Shown piece after piece: positions 11,465-21,528 of a DNA stretch of 64,000 bases. The first letter of the stretch is position 1. Each line of letters starts with the position of its first letter. The DNA lies in NCBI GenBank assembly GCA_964017065.1, contig OZ024789.1, forward strand, positions 7,506,191 through 7,570,190, given 5' to 3'. A program made the translations under genes and the position numbers. This DNA is from Haliclona indistincta (Eukaryota > Porifera > Demospongiae > Haplosclerida > Chalinidae). The notes under the pieces were generated by a model that was not told the DNA's origin, searched no databases, and was given only the letters and a program-made list of their open reading frames with translations.

Positions 11465-11640
11465 AAAAAACACGCATTCAGAGGGAATCGAACCCTAACC
11501 GATTGCATTACAAGCCACCATACTAAACCACTTAGCCACCGAAACCAACTGACCGGTTAGTGCTACAAACAAGCCTTTATAGTGATTCTGTACGCGGGTG
11601 TACACGTAGAATTAAATACTAGTACATTTATAAAATGCAG
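11465..11640 (-). repeat. tRNA-derived SINE head with A/B boxes and T-run terminator
   Basis: On the minus strand, TGGCTAAGTGG fits a pol III A box and GGTTCGATTCC a B box about 45 nt later. The acceptor-like flanks pair over about five bases (TTCGG with CTGAA), and a TTTTTTTT run follows the tRNA-like part. The acceptor and anticodon stems are too imperfect for a working tRNA, so I call it a SINE head. A related fragment at 9413-9482 supports a dispersed family. Confidence 0.5.
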
Positions 11641-12091
11641 GGGGCGAGCCTGAGCATATCAGCAGCAGCAGCAGCAGTACGGAAAGCAACTGCAATCAGA
11701 CATTAATAATAGCGTGACAGCAGGCCTGAAGCTTGCATGTCGATTACCGATCGTCACGAGCCATCTCCCACCGTTTGAATTCTTCCACCAGCCTTCTAGA
11801 CTTCTGGATTCCGCTTCTTAATTGGTAGCAACTTAGCAGTTAGCACAGCTGTTATGTTTCTCGTCGTCCATTCCTGGACCTGGAATACGAACGTTCGTTT
11901 CATCTGGAAGGCGTTGTCCATTGATCACGTGCGCTACGTGTTGTTATTGATTGAATAGGCGTGTTCTCGGGAACATTGGAGAACTAACGCTACCCCGGCC
12001 ACATAGATAGATAGATAGATAGATAGATACGTTCCCCGCGACGTGGGACCTACATCACGATCAATGTGGGGCTCGCTCAGGCTCGCCCCAA
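11638..12091. mobile_element. Copy 1 of a GGGGCGAGCCTGAGC-ended element
   Basis: The ends GGGGGCGAGCCTGAGC and GCTCAGGCTCGCCCC are inverse. Near the right end come a (GATA)n run, GTTCCCCGC and ATCAATGTGGGGCTCGC. Copy 2 at 43389-44175 shares both ends and this right-hand region. Confidence 0.55.
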
Positions 12092-12180
12092 TTATTGACA
12101 CGCCCCCGGGCTTCGCAGTGCATAGTGGGATTCATGCTAAACACTGTAGACACGCCCAGTTGAATAGTGGTTAGCACAGT

Positions 12181-13385
12181 ATGGCAAGCCAAAGGGGACA
12201 ATATTATGAAACACAATATTTTCATGGTCAAAATTTGATTATTGCATGGGTAAATTCATTTGTGCATGGGCAAAATCATTTTAGCATGGGAAATTTGATT
12301 TGACCATGGGAAAATTAAGTCTTTCTTGGCATGGGCAAATTGATTTGAGCATGGGCAATTAGATTTGAGCATGAGCAAATTCATTGTTAGCATTGGCAAC
12401 TTGTTTGAGCATGGGCTACTCATTGGTGCATGGTCACATTCATTACATTTGCAATTCAGTTTATTTTCATGCACAAAATAATGACCGCTCATTGGTATGC
12501 GCAAACCCCAGCAACATTATTGCATGCGCAAACTTTTTTTGCATGCATGGCAAAAAGCCATTTTCATGCGCAAAATTCACTCAGGCTCGTCAACACGTTG
12601 GTCACACCCCCAAGAGCTTTATGGCTGGGAACAAAGCAGGACACTCCAGGCTCAAGCAGAGACCACTAACCAGCTATACTACTTGCAAGTTCTATCTAAA
12701 GCAATTCTGTAGTTCGACAGTTTAATTTTTGCTCATGGCACCGCTTGCTGACGCTCCGAGAAGCCTACTCGAACTTAGTAACTGTTCGCTAGGACGAAGT
12801 CGGGCATTGCAAGAAACTGTCCTCTACAGAATTACCATGATTGAATGGTACTTGTCTGTAGCAGTTTCTTGCTCCTAGCACTGCTTGCAATGCCCGACTT
12901 CGTCCTAGCGAACAGTTACTAAGTTCAAATAGGCATCTCGGAGCGTCAGCAAGCAGTGTCATGAGCCAAAATTAAACTGTCGAACTACAGAATTGCCTTA
13001 GATAGAACTTGCAAGTAGTATAGCTGGTTAGCGGTCTCTGCTTGAGCCTGCAAAAAAAACGTTTGCGCATGCAATTATGTTGCTGGGGTTTGCGCATACC
13101 AATGAGCGATCATTATTTTGCGCAAGAAAATAAACTGAATTGCCAATGCAAATGTAATGAATGTGACCATGCACCAATGAGTTGCCCATGCTCAAATAAG
13201 TTGCCAATGCTAACAATGAATCTCAAATCTAATTGCCCATGCCAAGAAAGAATTTCCCATGGTCAAATCAAATTGCCCATGCTAAAATGATTCTGCCCAT
13301 GCACAAATGAATTTACCCATGCAATAATCAAATTTTGACCATGAAAATATTGTGTTTCATAATATTGTCCCCTTTGGCTTGCCAT
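12181..13385. mobile_element. 1.2-kb foldback element with ~20-bp sub-terminal repeats
   Basis: ATGGCAAGCC at the left and its inverse at the right bound two ~530-bp arms that pair nearly base for base (for example CCAGCAACATTATTGCATGC at 12508 against its inverse near 13060). The turning point is near 12845. Each arm carries about ten diverged, evenly spaced units of the form GCATGGGCAAATTGATTTGA (12245-12450, and inverted 13160-13325). The left arm has an extra unpaired ~110 bp (12545-12655). No transposase ORF. The flanks share only AGCAC. Confidence 0.85.
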
Positions 13386-13886
13386 AGCACTGATTGGCTT
13401 CTGTTTGCATAACTAAAGCACTGCATTGTGATTGCTGTACAGAAATCCTGTATACAGCATGCATCTGCAGTTGGGAATGGTGGATAGTTGTGTTTGCGGA
13501 TAATGGATATATATAGCCTGTCATTAGGTGCTTATTGCTGTACAGAAATCATGTATACAAGCATCTGCAGCTGTTGTCGTGTTTGTAGAATGGTGGATAG
13601 TTTACTGTGTTTATGGAATGGTAGATAGTTCTGTTTGTGGATATTTTTGCTTATGGTGTTAGTAAAAACTGCTAAATGATAAGCTCAAGATCATGTTCAA
13701 CTAGCAACAGCAGACTTTCATTACTGCTTGTGTATTTCAGTTCAGTGTGTTTAGTCAGACAGGCATGTATGCATAACATTCCACCGAGGCATAAGCACCT
13801 TCAGTGCCTAGTTTTCACTGTTCTAACTGTATGGACCACATGAACATTATTACAGTTCACATAATTGTTCACATTGTTCTCTACAG
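13386..13886 (+). other. Upstream region of the multicopper oxidase, no exon resolved
   Basis: Contains a diverged duplication of TTGCTGTACAGAAATC (about 13433 and 13530) and TGGATAGTT repeats. The exon carrying the initiator Met of the oxidase should lie here, since the first recognisable exon opens at a splice acceptor, but I cannot place it. Confidence 0.4.
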
Positions 13887-16800
13887 GTACTCTTGATACT
13901 GTTTATTGTGATACTATCTTGTCAAGCACAGCTGTACTGTGATCGAGCAGATACAGAATACACTGTGTGTAACCATACCACACCAGTGTGTGAATGTAGC
14001 GAAAAGAATTCAAAACTGATCGATAACGTATGCCGTTTTTGCTTTGAAATTGAACAACGACACACATTCACACGATACGTTATAGATAATGAGATTGAAA
14101 TCCCAGGATACGGAGGAAGAGTTTTGTATTTTAACGAACAAGGGCAGCTGGAAGAACTTCCACCAGAGAATCCGAATGGAACACCTTCCTTGTGCGCAAA
14201 CGATTCTTCACGTTGCACTGATGCTTACACTACTGATGGTAACAGTTTTCGACCGATTATCACAGTCAACAACCGATTTCCAGCTCCAACTCTTATTGTG
14301 CCAAATAATGCAATAGGGTCATTCCATGTGAAATCAACCACACTTTGAAAGTTCAAGTTACAGAAATGCACGAAACTTGGTACACATGTTGGGTAGAGTA
14401 AGGTTATTACTGTCCTGAAATAAAAGTGATCTATGATGAACGGCTTCTGAGATATAGCCTATTAACTATCGGACATTTTAACGAAAATGCCTTCGCTAGC
14501 TGTTACTCATGTCATTGTAACTTTTTTTTCAGAACATTTCTACATCATGAGGCTAGTACCATCTTATAGCTCATGAAACTGGCTTTCACATGAAATGTTG
14601 TAAGGCTTCATTTTCAAAATTTATTAATTAATTAACAGGTTGTTAAACTTTGACCTACGATTTCTAAAAAAAAGCGTCCTGAATTTGTTTTGTTGTGATT
14701 GTATAATCATGCCACACTATTGGTCTATCATTTGCCAGAGTTTAGTTTTGGGACCAGCACGGGCTACAGAAATATGTCTAATGATATATGAATAATCGGC
14801 AAATAAGAACCAATATCATGGTAAAAACAAACATACGAGTGTACAATTTGTAATAAAAATTCATCATTGCCCTGCACATACAGTATGTTGAGTGTTGCTA
14901 TCCATGTGACATTTTCAAATATTGATTTATAGCATAGCTTAAATCTCAAAAATATAATACCTAGTCTATATTGAAAGAAGTACATACACTATCTGTGCAC
15001 TATAGTTATTTTCTTGTCACTAGCTACTGCTATGGCCATGGGTGTGCCAACAATTAGCATTAAAAATATGTTTAGTAAAAATAACCATGAGTGCAAATGA
15101 GCCTGAGCAAGCACATTTTGTGAACCTGTCTGACCAGTACAATCATCTATCAGGAGGCTTGAAAATCACACTAGAGTTCAATACAGCCCTGTAGTTAATC
15201 AATTCATGGGTCTCCAAAACAATGAGAAGTTAATCTCAATACATCATCAAGTAAGCATTGAAAGGGTTAATTTTCTACAGATTTTTCATATAGTTTTAAA
15301 ATTAATGTTACTAAACATCTTATAATAAGCTTTAGTAGTATTATAGTCACAAATGAACTGTTTTGTTACAAATTGTACACTCGTATGTTTGTTTTTACCA
15401 TGATATTGGTTCTTATTAGCCGATTATTCATATCTCGTTAGACATATTTCTGTAGCCCGTGCTGGTCCCAAAACTAAACTCTGGCAAACGATAGACCAAT
15501 AGTGTGGCATGATTATACATTCACAACAAAAAAATTCAGGACGCTTTTTTTGAGAAATCGTAGGTCAAAGTTTAACAACCTGTTAATTAATTAATAAATT
15601 TTGAAAATGAAGCCTTACAACATTTCATGTCAAAGCCAGTTTCATGAGCTATAAGATGGTACTAGCCTCACGATGTAGAAATGTTCTGATAAAAAGTTAC
15701 AATGACATGAGTAACAGCTAGCGAAGGCATTTTCGTTAAAATGTCCGATGGTTAATGAACAGACGGACTGTTTGGAGCACTCATTGTCAGAGATACTTTT
15801 TCACCCCAAGGCATAGGTTCATTTACTGATGAACCTGAGAAACACACGCTTACCCTGATTGACTGGCAGAAGGAGAATTCACTCGACTTGTTTGCTCAGA
15901 TCCATGCTGGTATTAGATACTTTGAACAAGATGGAGTACCACCCACACCAACTCGTACTGCTGATGCTGAAGACCCTCGTGTGCCTCGTACCTGTTCTCC
16001 TGATGGGACAGAGGTTGGTCCAGTGAGCTACTGGTCTGGTCTGATCAATGGTTTAGGAAGACACCGTAATGTTTCATATAGCAAAACCTTGCTGTCTACA
16101 TTTGTAGTTCAAAGCAACTCTAGGTATAGGTTCCGTCTCATTGGGGCTCAAAGTCTGTTTGCATATCGGTTTTCAATTGATGAGCACCAGCTTAAGCTCA
16201 TTGCTACAGATGGGCACTTTGTAGATGAGACACCTTTAGATTATTCATTCCGGGGAGAGATACGACTTTGTTCTTGAAACAATTGAGAAAACTGTTTCGA
16301 AGACAGATTTTATTATCCGAGCCGAGACACTAGAAGCAGAAGGATCCGATCCAAGTGTTTGTAGCAATGGTCAAGATCAACTATATCCTCTTTTTTCTGA
16401 TCACAGTGCCGAAGCAATCCTTCATTATGGCAGCATTAATGACATCCCTAGCAACCAAATGTACGAACAGATAGCAAACAGTGCCATACCAAAAAGTACA
16501 CAGTGTGCAATGAGTGGAAATTGCAAGGCAGTTAATTGTCCTTTTGAAAGTTTTCCCACATCGTATGGAATAGAATGTATCCATATACATCAGCTGAATC
16601 TATTGGACAATATTCCTGACGATGATCCACAACTGCCTGATTTTAATAACTTTGAAACTTTATTTTTTAATTTTGGTTTTGAAGGTGATGGCAGCACTAG
16701 CGCTATTAATGGAAGGAACTTCATTTTCCCACCAGCTCCTCTTCAACTGAGTCAAAACGACATACCAAACAAATGCTCTTTTGATGTAAAATCTTGTGAG

Positions 16801-17415
16801 AATGATGGTCGGGTAATAACTCCAGACTGCTTATGCACTCATGTTCATGATATAGAATACGGGAAAACTTATCGATTTGTTTTTACAGCTGTTGGACCGA
16901 ATCGCACTGATAACACAAATTGGAACTTCGCTCACCCAATTCATCTTCATGGGCATAGCTTTCATGTTGCTAAAATAGGTTTTGGAGACTACAGTGACAA
17001 CAATGGAAGAATAACAAGTGCATCGGAAGATATCTCATGCAATAACAATGGGTTGATATGCACTAATCCTCAGTGGTCTAGTGGAAATATTGACCAAGGT
17101 AAAAATAACAAACGGGCTCCTCTTAAAGACACTGTTCTTATTCCTGCTGGAGGCTATGCTGTCGTATACTTCAAGGCTAACAATCCTGGCTACTGGTTCC
17201 TACACTGCCATATTGAGGTCCATCAACTAGAGGGCATGGCTGTTGTCATCAATGAGGCTCAAGGAAAGCACAAAACACCACCAGCAGGGATGCCTGAGTG
17301 TGGCAGTTTCTCTTGGAGTGTTGAAACATTTAAACAAATTTCCTCATCAACTCAAGTAAAAGAGAGCCTCTTCTTGATGCTGTTCGTAATCTTTTGCATA
17401 ATGATGATAATGTAA
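13887..17415 (+). pseudogene. Multicopper oxidase (laccase-like), broken by a palindromic insertion and a frameshift
   Basis: Exon 1 as seen (from 13887, after CTCTACAG) encodes a hydrophobic signal-like stretch, a Cys-rich segment and FPAPTLIVPNNA, the usual lead-in to the first cupredoxin domain. Coding stops at about 14315. It resumes at 15764 with TDGLFGALIVRD, so the intervening exon with the HWHG and HxH copper ligands is missing and a ~1.4-kb palindrome sits there. A second lesion lies at 16243-16246, where DY and HSGERYDF are in different frames. From 16246 to the stop at 17415 the frame is open and holds intact C-terminal ligands (HLHGHSFHV, FLHCHIEVHQLEGM) and a hydrophobic tail suggesting a GPI or membrane anchor. 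Without the N-terminal ligands the trinuclear site cannot form, so this is a pseudogene unless misassembled. Confidence 0.88.
14316..15763. mobile_element. Palindromic insertion within the oxidase gene
   Basis: Arms 14461-14850 and 15367-15757 are inverse copies (for example ATCGGACATTTTAACG at about 14467 and its inverse near 15740) around a ~515-bp AT-rich centre. The 145 bp at 14316-14460, beginning GGGTCATTCCATGTGAAATC, has no partner on the right, so the right end looks truncated together with the neighbouring exon. No ORF of substance. Confidence 0.8.
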
Positions 17416-17513
17416 AAATAAACTTGACAATCTAATATTAGAGTATGAAGCTGTATGTAGTGACTATTAATTTGTACTTGTACTGTGTGCTGCAAATTGT
17501 GTCTTATTAGATG

Positions 17514-17819
17514 TACCGTATTTCTTCTAAAAATTCGGAGCAAAATAAATAATTTCAGATTTGCTTGCCAAATATTTGGAGGTAATTGTAGCTGAAGTTC
17601 CAGAAGCGCCGAATAATTGGAGGTGTGGCGATGAGCATGTGTTTGAACGAGAACGCGTCTACAGCTCTTTTCCATGAAGTGCAGGACTTTTTACGTCGGG
17701 CTATTGACTTACTGTGACGAAGAACCAAAGCGCTTGCCGAAATTTAGAGGTTTGCTACGCATTTCAGCGACAACGTGCCGAAAAATAAGGGGTGCCGAAT
17801 CTTTAGAAGAAATACAGTA
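17514..17819. mobile_element. ~306-bp mariner-like MITE
   Basis: The ends TACCGTATTTCTTCTAAA and their inverse (TTTAGAAGAAATACAGTA) begin and end with TA, as expected for a TA target. It lies just 3' of the oxidase pseudogene, in the space where the 3' exons of the NUBP1-like gene would be expected. Confidence 0.7.
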
Positions 17820-18208
17820 GATGTAGAACCAAAAACGAATATTGACCAGAAGACTTTAAATAACCTGTAACCTGCAGTTTAAAAACATTTTGCAATAATT
17901 ATTATTAATGATAAACTGTTGTGTGTATTTTTTGCTGCTGTGGAGAATGATTGGTGAAAATAATTGATGCAGCACAATGGATTGGTAATGCATGCTACCT
18001 GTAAGCATGCAGTGCATCAATAGTGTCACCGTAATCATATTTCAACAACTACTGGTACAGTGGGTAATTTTGGAGGGTCCAAATTTTGGTGATGACCCAG
18101 ATTTTGCATTTGGCGAATTCTGGGTCATCACCAAACGCATGGAATATCTGTATGATAATTTTGAGGATTGAGTGCTTAAATTTGTAGAGGCAGTCAAGTT
18201 AGGTTCAC

Positions 18209-19376
18209 CAAAAATGAGGTAGTCCAATTGTCCCCAAAATGTGTCTTTGACAAATCTCTTGATAAGTGCTGGAAATTGAAGAAAATCTACTTTTGTACAG
18301 TATCATGGTTTCCTAACCTGCTTTACGTGGTCCCCTCCACACAATACTGTAGAATAGAGAAACTCTTAACCATTACGCTCGCACTACAAACACACTACAG
18401 CTTACGCAGTGTCACGTTCATCTAGTGAGCATCCAGTGGACATCACTTTTACACTACAATGAGATCTGTACGAAATGATCAAACTGTAAATAAGCAGAAC
18501 AGAGTTATGAAGCATACAGTAGTCATGGTAACATACATGTATTTCTCATTTTATGACAGAATGGGTGAGAAAGGTCACTCACTTTAGAGGGGTCCACCCG
18601 TACTCTGAACTGACCACCTGTTTTCCACCAACACTCATCAGTTGTGGGATACTGGGACCACAGATATCAAGATCGAGGAGACCAACCTGCACAGAACCAG
18701 AGCAACAGGCATCATGATCATTCAATGCATCGTACCTTCTTGCCGGTTGTTGCTAGGGCAATTGCTATATTAGCAGCAATGCTGGACTTTCCAACACCTA
18801 CACATAGCATCAAATAATGCATAAGTGTCCGTGCAAAAATGACATTAACTTGTATTGGTACATAATTCTATTTCTCCATCAATGGTTGTGTAGCAAAAAT
18901 CAATATAACACTTTGTCTATAAAATCGAACTCTATATAAAGTTGATTTACCAGTAATGTAAAGATGCAGTGTTTTCAGTTTTGTTATGGATCTACTCAAG
19001 GTACAATAATTATAAAGTTACTGACCTCCCTTTCCTGAGAGAATCAATATTTTTCTCTTGACAGCATTCATTCTCACATCGATAAACTTCTGATCATCAT
19101 CAACTCCACCTACACGAGTCATAATGGCAGTGCGCAGTCGTGATGCAGTCAGTACCTTGCTTTAAGCACAGTTCTCTTCCAGGGCACCCGCTACATACTC
19201 CTGCTCTCCCAGCCAAAGCCTGCATATGCATACACATGTGCATAATAAAAGACGCTGTAGATTTGCAGTGAAAGATGCAGCTGTTTGTATAAAGCACTCA
19301 CGGATTCCGAAGGGCATCCCTGAACTGCACTTGTAGTCGAGCTTGTAGCGGAGGACGATTCATTTTCCTACTCCAT
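18209..19376 (-). CDS. NUBP1-like: NUBP1/Nbp35-like P-loop Fe-S cluster assembly protein, 3' truncated
   Basis: NUBP1 is a cytosolic MRP/MinD-family ATPase that scaffolds Fe-S clusters for the CIA pathway. Eight minus-strand exons with matching phases are seen: 19376-19302, 19219-19156, 19109-19026, 18797-18736, 18686-18583, 18483-18406, 18346-18318, 18268-18209. They give the N-terminal Cys motif (GCPSES, then AGVCSGCPGRELC), the P-loop LSGKGGVGKSS, LLDLDICGPSIPQLM, IVWRGPRKA and FWGQLDYLIF. The last exon ends in the phase needed for the conserved DTPPGTSDEH, but no such exon, nor the C-terminal CxxC, is found down to 17416. The start is unclear: the only in-frame ATG (19376) is followed two codons later by TAG, while the ATG at 19363 is in the wrong phase. 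One intron is only 46 nt. It is probably a truncated copy or dying gene. Confidence 0.82.
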
Positions 19377-19435
19377 TGACCACGCCTTTGGGGTGGTGTC
19401 ATTTACCACGTGGCCGTGGCCGTGTAAATCTGTGG
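19377..19435. promoter_or_regulatory. Bidirectional promoter interval
   Basis: Only ~60 bp separate the candidate starts of the divergent NUBP1-like and orphan genes. The interval is GC-rich for this window and contains an E-box CACGTG at 19407-19412 within CCACGTGGCCGTGGCC. Role inferred from position. Confidence 0.5.
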
Positions 19436-20831
19436 ATGGCTGTAAGTGTTTGTCTCAAAAAAGATGGATTTTGTACTTTATCTTCTCTTTAGAGTAGTTT
19501 GGAGGTGTCGAAAGACGCGGCTACACTTGTGCGAAGCTGGTTATGTTCACCATCAACGAAGAAAGTGAAATTTCCGCATTCTTATCCTGTTATCCTTCCC
19601 CGGTCTGAAAGGTACAGGTATTACAGTATACTATACAATCAAGGCCGTATAGAGATAACAATGTATACATCAACGTTCCTTACTGTGTTACTATTCTTTT
19701 CAGATGTGGTCTCGGAGCTGAGTCGATGCAAAAGTCTGAAGGTTTCACAAAATCAAAAGTAAAGGAAAAACTGAGGAAATCTTTTAAAAGACAAAGTAGT
19801 TCAATGCTGAGTGCTGCTGCTATGGTACCATCTACTACTGTTCCTTCAGGTATTATTTAAGATTGACGTGGTATTTGAATGTTATGTTACTTGCATAATA
19901 ATATTAGTCCAACTCTCGTGTATTCCTCTCTTCTTCCTGTCTTCCTCATCAGTACTGTCATTCTTTTCAGCAAACAGGCTTTTTAATAATGGAAGCATAT
20001 TCTATTGTACATATAAACACACTAACAATGCCTTCAAAAAATACTGTTCTCAACAGTTCTAATCTTCCTACCTTGGTGTCTTCAGCGCTGCTCTCCCTCT
20101 CTTCTCCCTTTCTTTTCTCTGCGGTCAGTCTGCAGTTGACTGTATGCTTGCCACTCGTCGCTGTAAACAACATTTTCTGGTTTATGTGATAGTGTTTTAT
20201 CAGTAACAATAATGACTGCATCTTGTACCTACTAAACCTCTTCTCAAGATTCGCCTTAAAACTTGGGCTCGCAATTTCCTACCTGTGCATTCATCCACGC
20301 TTCGTCCTGGCCGTTTCCAGCTAAGGCAAGCGCGAGTTCAGCCAGAGCCATGGCCGCTGTCAGCGCAAGCGGCGTACTTTAGACTTCAGTTGAATGCTCC
20401 TTCCCCTTATATGCTCCTGATTCCACGATTTCGTGAATAAAACTAGTATGGTAATGTTTATTTTACTCTATTAGATAATGATGATCCTGATGAGGATAGT
20501 AAAGTTGCTGTTATTGAGCAGACAGCAAAACAAAAAAGTAAAAGAACTGCACTCTCCGCCTTACTGAAAAAGAGGAGAAACAAAAAGAGAAAACGTGATA
20601 TCTCACTATCTGAGACACAGTCATCTCTATCCAAAAGTGAGCTGATAGAGAAACACAGCTCTATTGAAGAAGAAGACATATCAGAAGAGACAGATACATC
20701 ACTTGCACAGCCTCTTAAAAAGGTAAATGGTATTCTTGCACTGCACATTATTTTTGAGTGTCTCATTCTCTTAGGCTAATACATGCTCATATAGATCAAG
20801 ACAGAAGCGAAAAAAAGGCAGAACATTGTGA
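19436..20831 (+). CDS. Small basic nuclear-looking protein, family not recognised
   Basis: Five exons: 19436-19441 (ATG GCT), 19493-19614, 19704 to about 19790 (3' edge uncertain), 20475-20722 and 20775-20831. The product begins MASSLEVSKDAATLVRSWLC. A Lys/Ser-rich stretch (TKSKVKEKLRKSFKRQ) follows, then an acidic run, a strong basic cluster (LLKKRRNKKRKRD), an acidic Ser/Glu region and a basic C-terminus SRQKRKKGRTL. The basic clusters look like nuclear or nucleolar signals. With the good donor at 19850 the frame into exon 4 is off by one, so either the weaker donor after CAAA (about 19790) is used or there is a one-base lesion in the T run near 19801. Intron 3 carries a MITE. Decayed exons of this gene also lie at 95-460. 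Confidence 0.6.
20245..20419. mobile_element. Partial copy of the CAGGAGCGTATAAGGGG MITE family
   Basis: Ends with GAATGCTCCTTCCCCTTATA and shares CATTCATCCACGCTTCGTCC with copies at 28440-28689, 40809-41063 and 54602-54853. The 5' half is missing. It lies inside intron 3 of the orphan gene. Confidence 0.75.
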
Positions 20832-20985
20832 TAATTTGTTTACTATAGATACTCATTATATTTTTAATAGAGACTTATTATTATAACAAAAGCTCTTGGT
20901 GTATGATGTTGCAAGAAAAGTTGTTGGTTTTAGTAATGTTAAGCATGAACAAGGCATGAATAAACCACACCATAATTATTGTCAT

Positions 20986-21097
20986 TTGTGTTGGTGAATG
21001 AGGAACTGCGAGGCTGGAGTAGTACATTGGCACTGCTGATGCCATGATGAATGATCAGAAAGGGCCTCCAATTGTGTAAATAGCACAGCCACATGCA
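20986..21097 (-). pseudogene. Protein kinase fragment (catalytic-loop region)
   Basis: The minus strand reads LHNWRPFLIIHHGISSANVLLQ in short: a YLH helix, then the catalytic loop with HHG in place of HRD, followed by SSANVLL. This matches the VIb region of tyrosine-kinase-like enzymes. The frame is broken on both sides, and the catalytic Asp is lost. It lies 430 bp downstream of the NACHT exon of copy A. A fragment carrying the next part of the domain lies in the same relative place in copy B (31957-32262). Confidence 0.55.
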
Positions 21098-21528
21098 AAC
21101 TTTCTTTTTCGCAGGCTGGTAGGCATAAGCTGTGTGGATGACTGCCTCTTCCTCTCTTGTAGTTCCTAAAAGATGATACTGTGCAGGATTTTTGCGAGTC
21201 CTCAAAATTTGGCACCTTCACCTCTCTCCAGATCAAGCAAGTTTCTATCTATCAATGTCATTGCCACAGTAGCTCCGGGCAGCCCTGCATAATACACTGC
21301 TCCTGAGGCTCACTATCCAGGCTGACCCAGAACTCTTTACACTAGCTCATCCCCAGCATCACCTGACTAGTTTTTGGGAATAGGTTAATTACTTTATCGC
21401 TTTTGTCAGTGCAACTATAGCTAAAAAAATATGTGATGGTAGAGTTACAGGATGAATAGATCGATCAGAGCAAGTAATTAAAACAACATTGCAACAAAAA
21501 TTCAGCATTACAGTGTATTTTAATAATA

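Larger units (their letters stand above)
11111..12140. mobile_element. ~1-kb element with ~40-bp inverted ends
   Basis: The end GAATCCCACTATGCACCGCG and the neighbouring GGGGGGCGTGTC at 11122-11158 return inverted at 12097-12134. Inside are the minisatellite at 11210-11430, a SINE-like segment and the GGGGCGAGCCTGAGC-ended repeat at 11638-12091. Confidence 0.5.

Noticed and set aside
11470..11560. Functional tRNA gene
   Set aside because: A and B boxes are good, but the acceptor and anticodon stems do not pair properly, and a related fragment indicates a SINE.
12245..12450. Evenly spaced ~20-bp repeats resembling a CRISPR array
   Set aside because: Units are diverged, contiguous without unique spacers, mirrored in the other arm, and the genome is eukaryotic.
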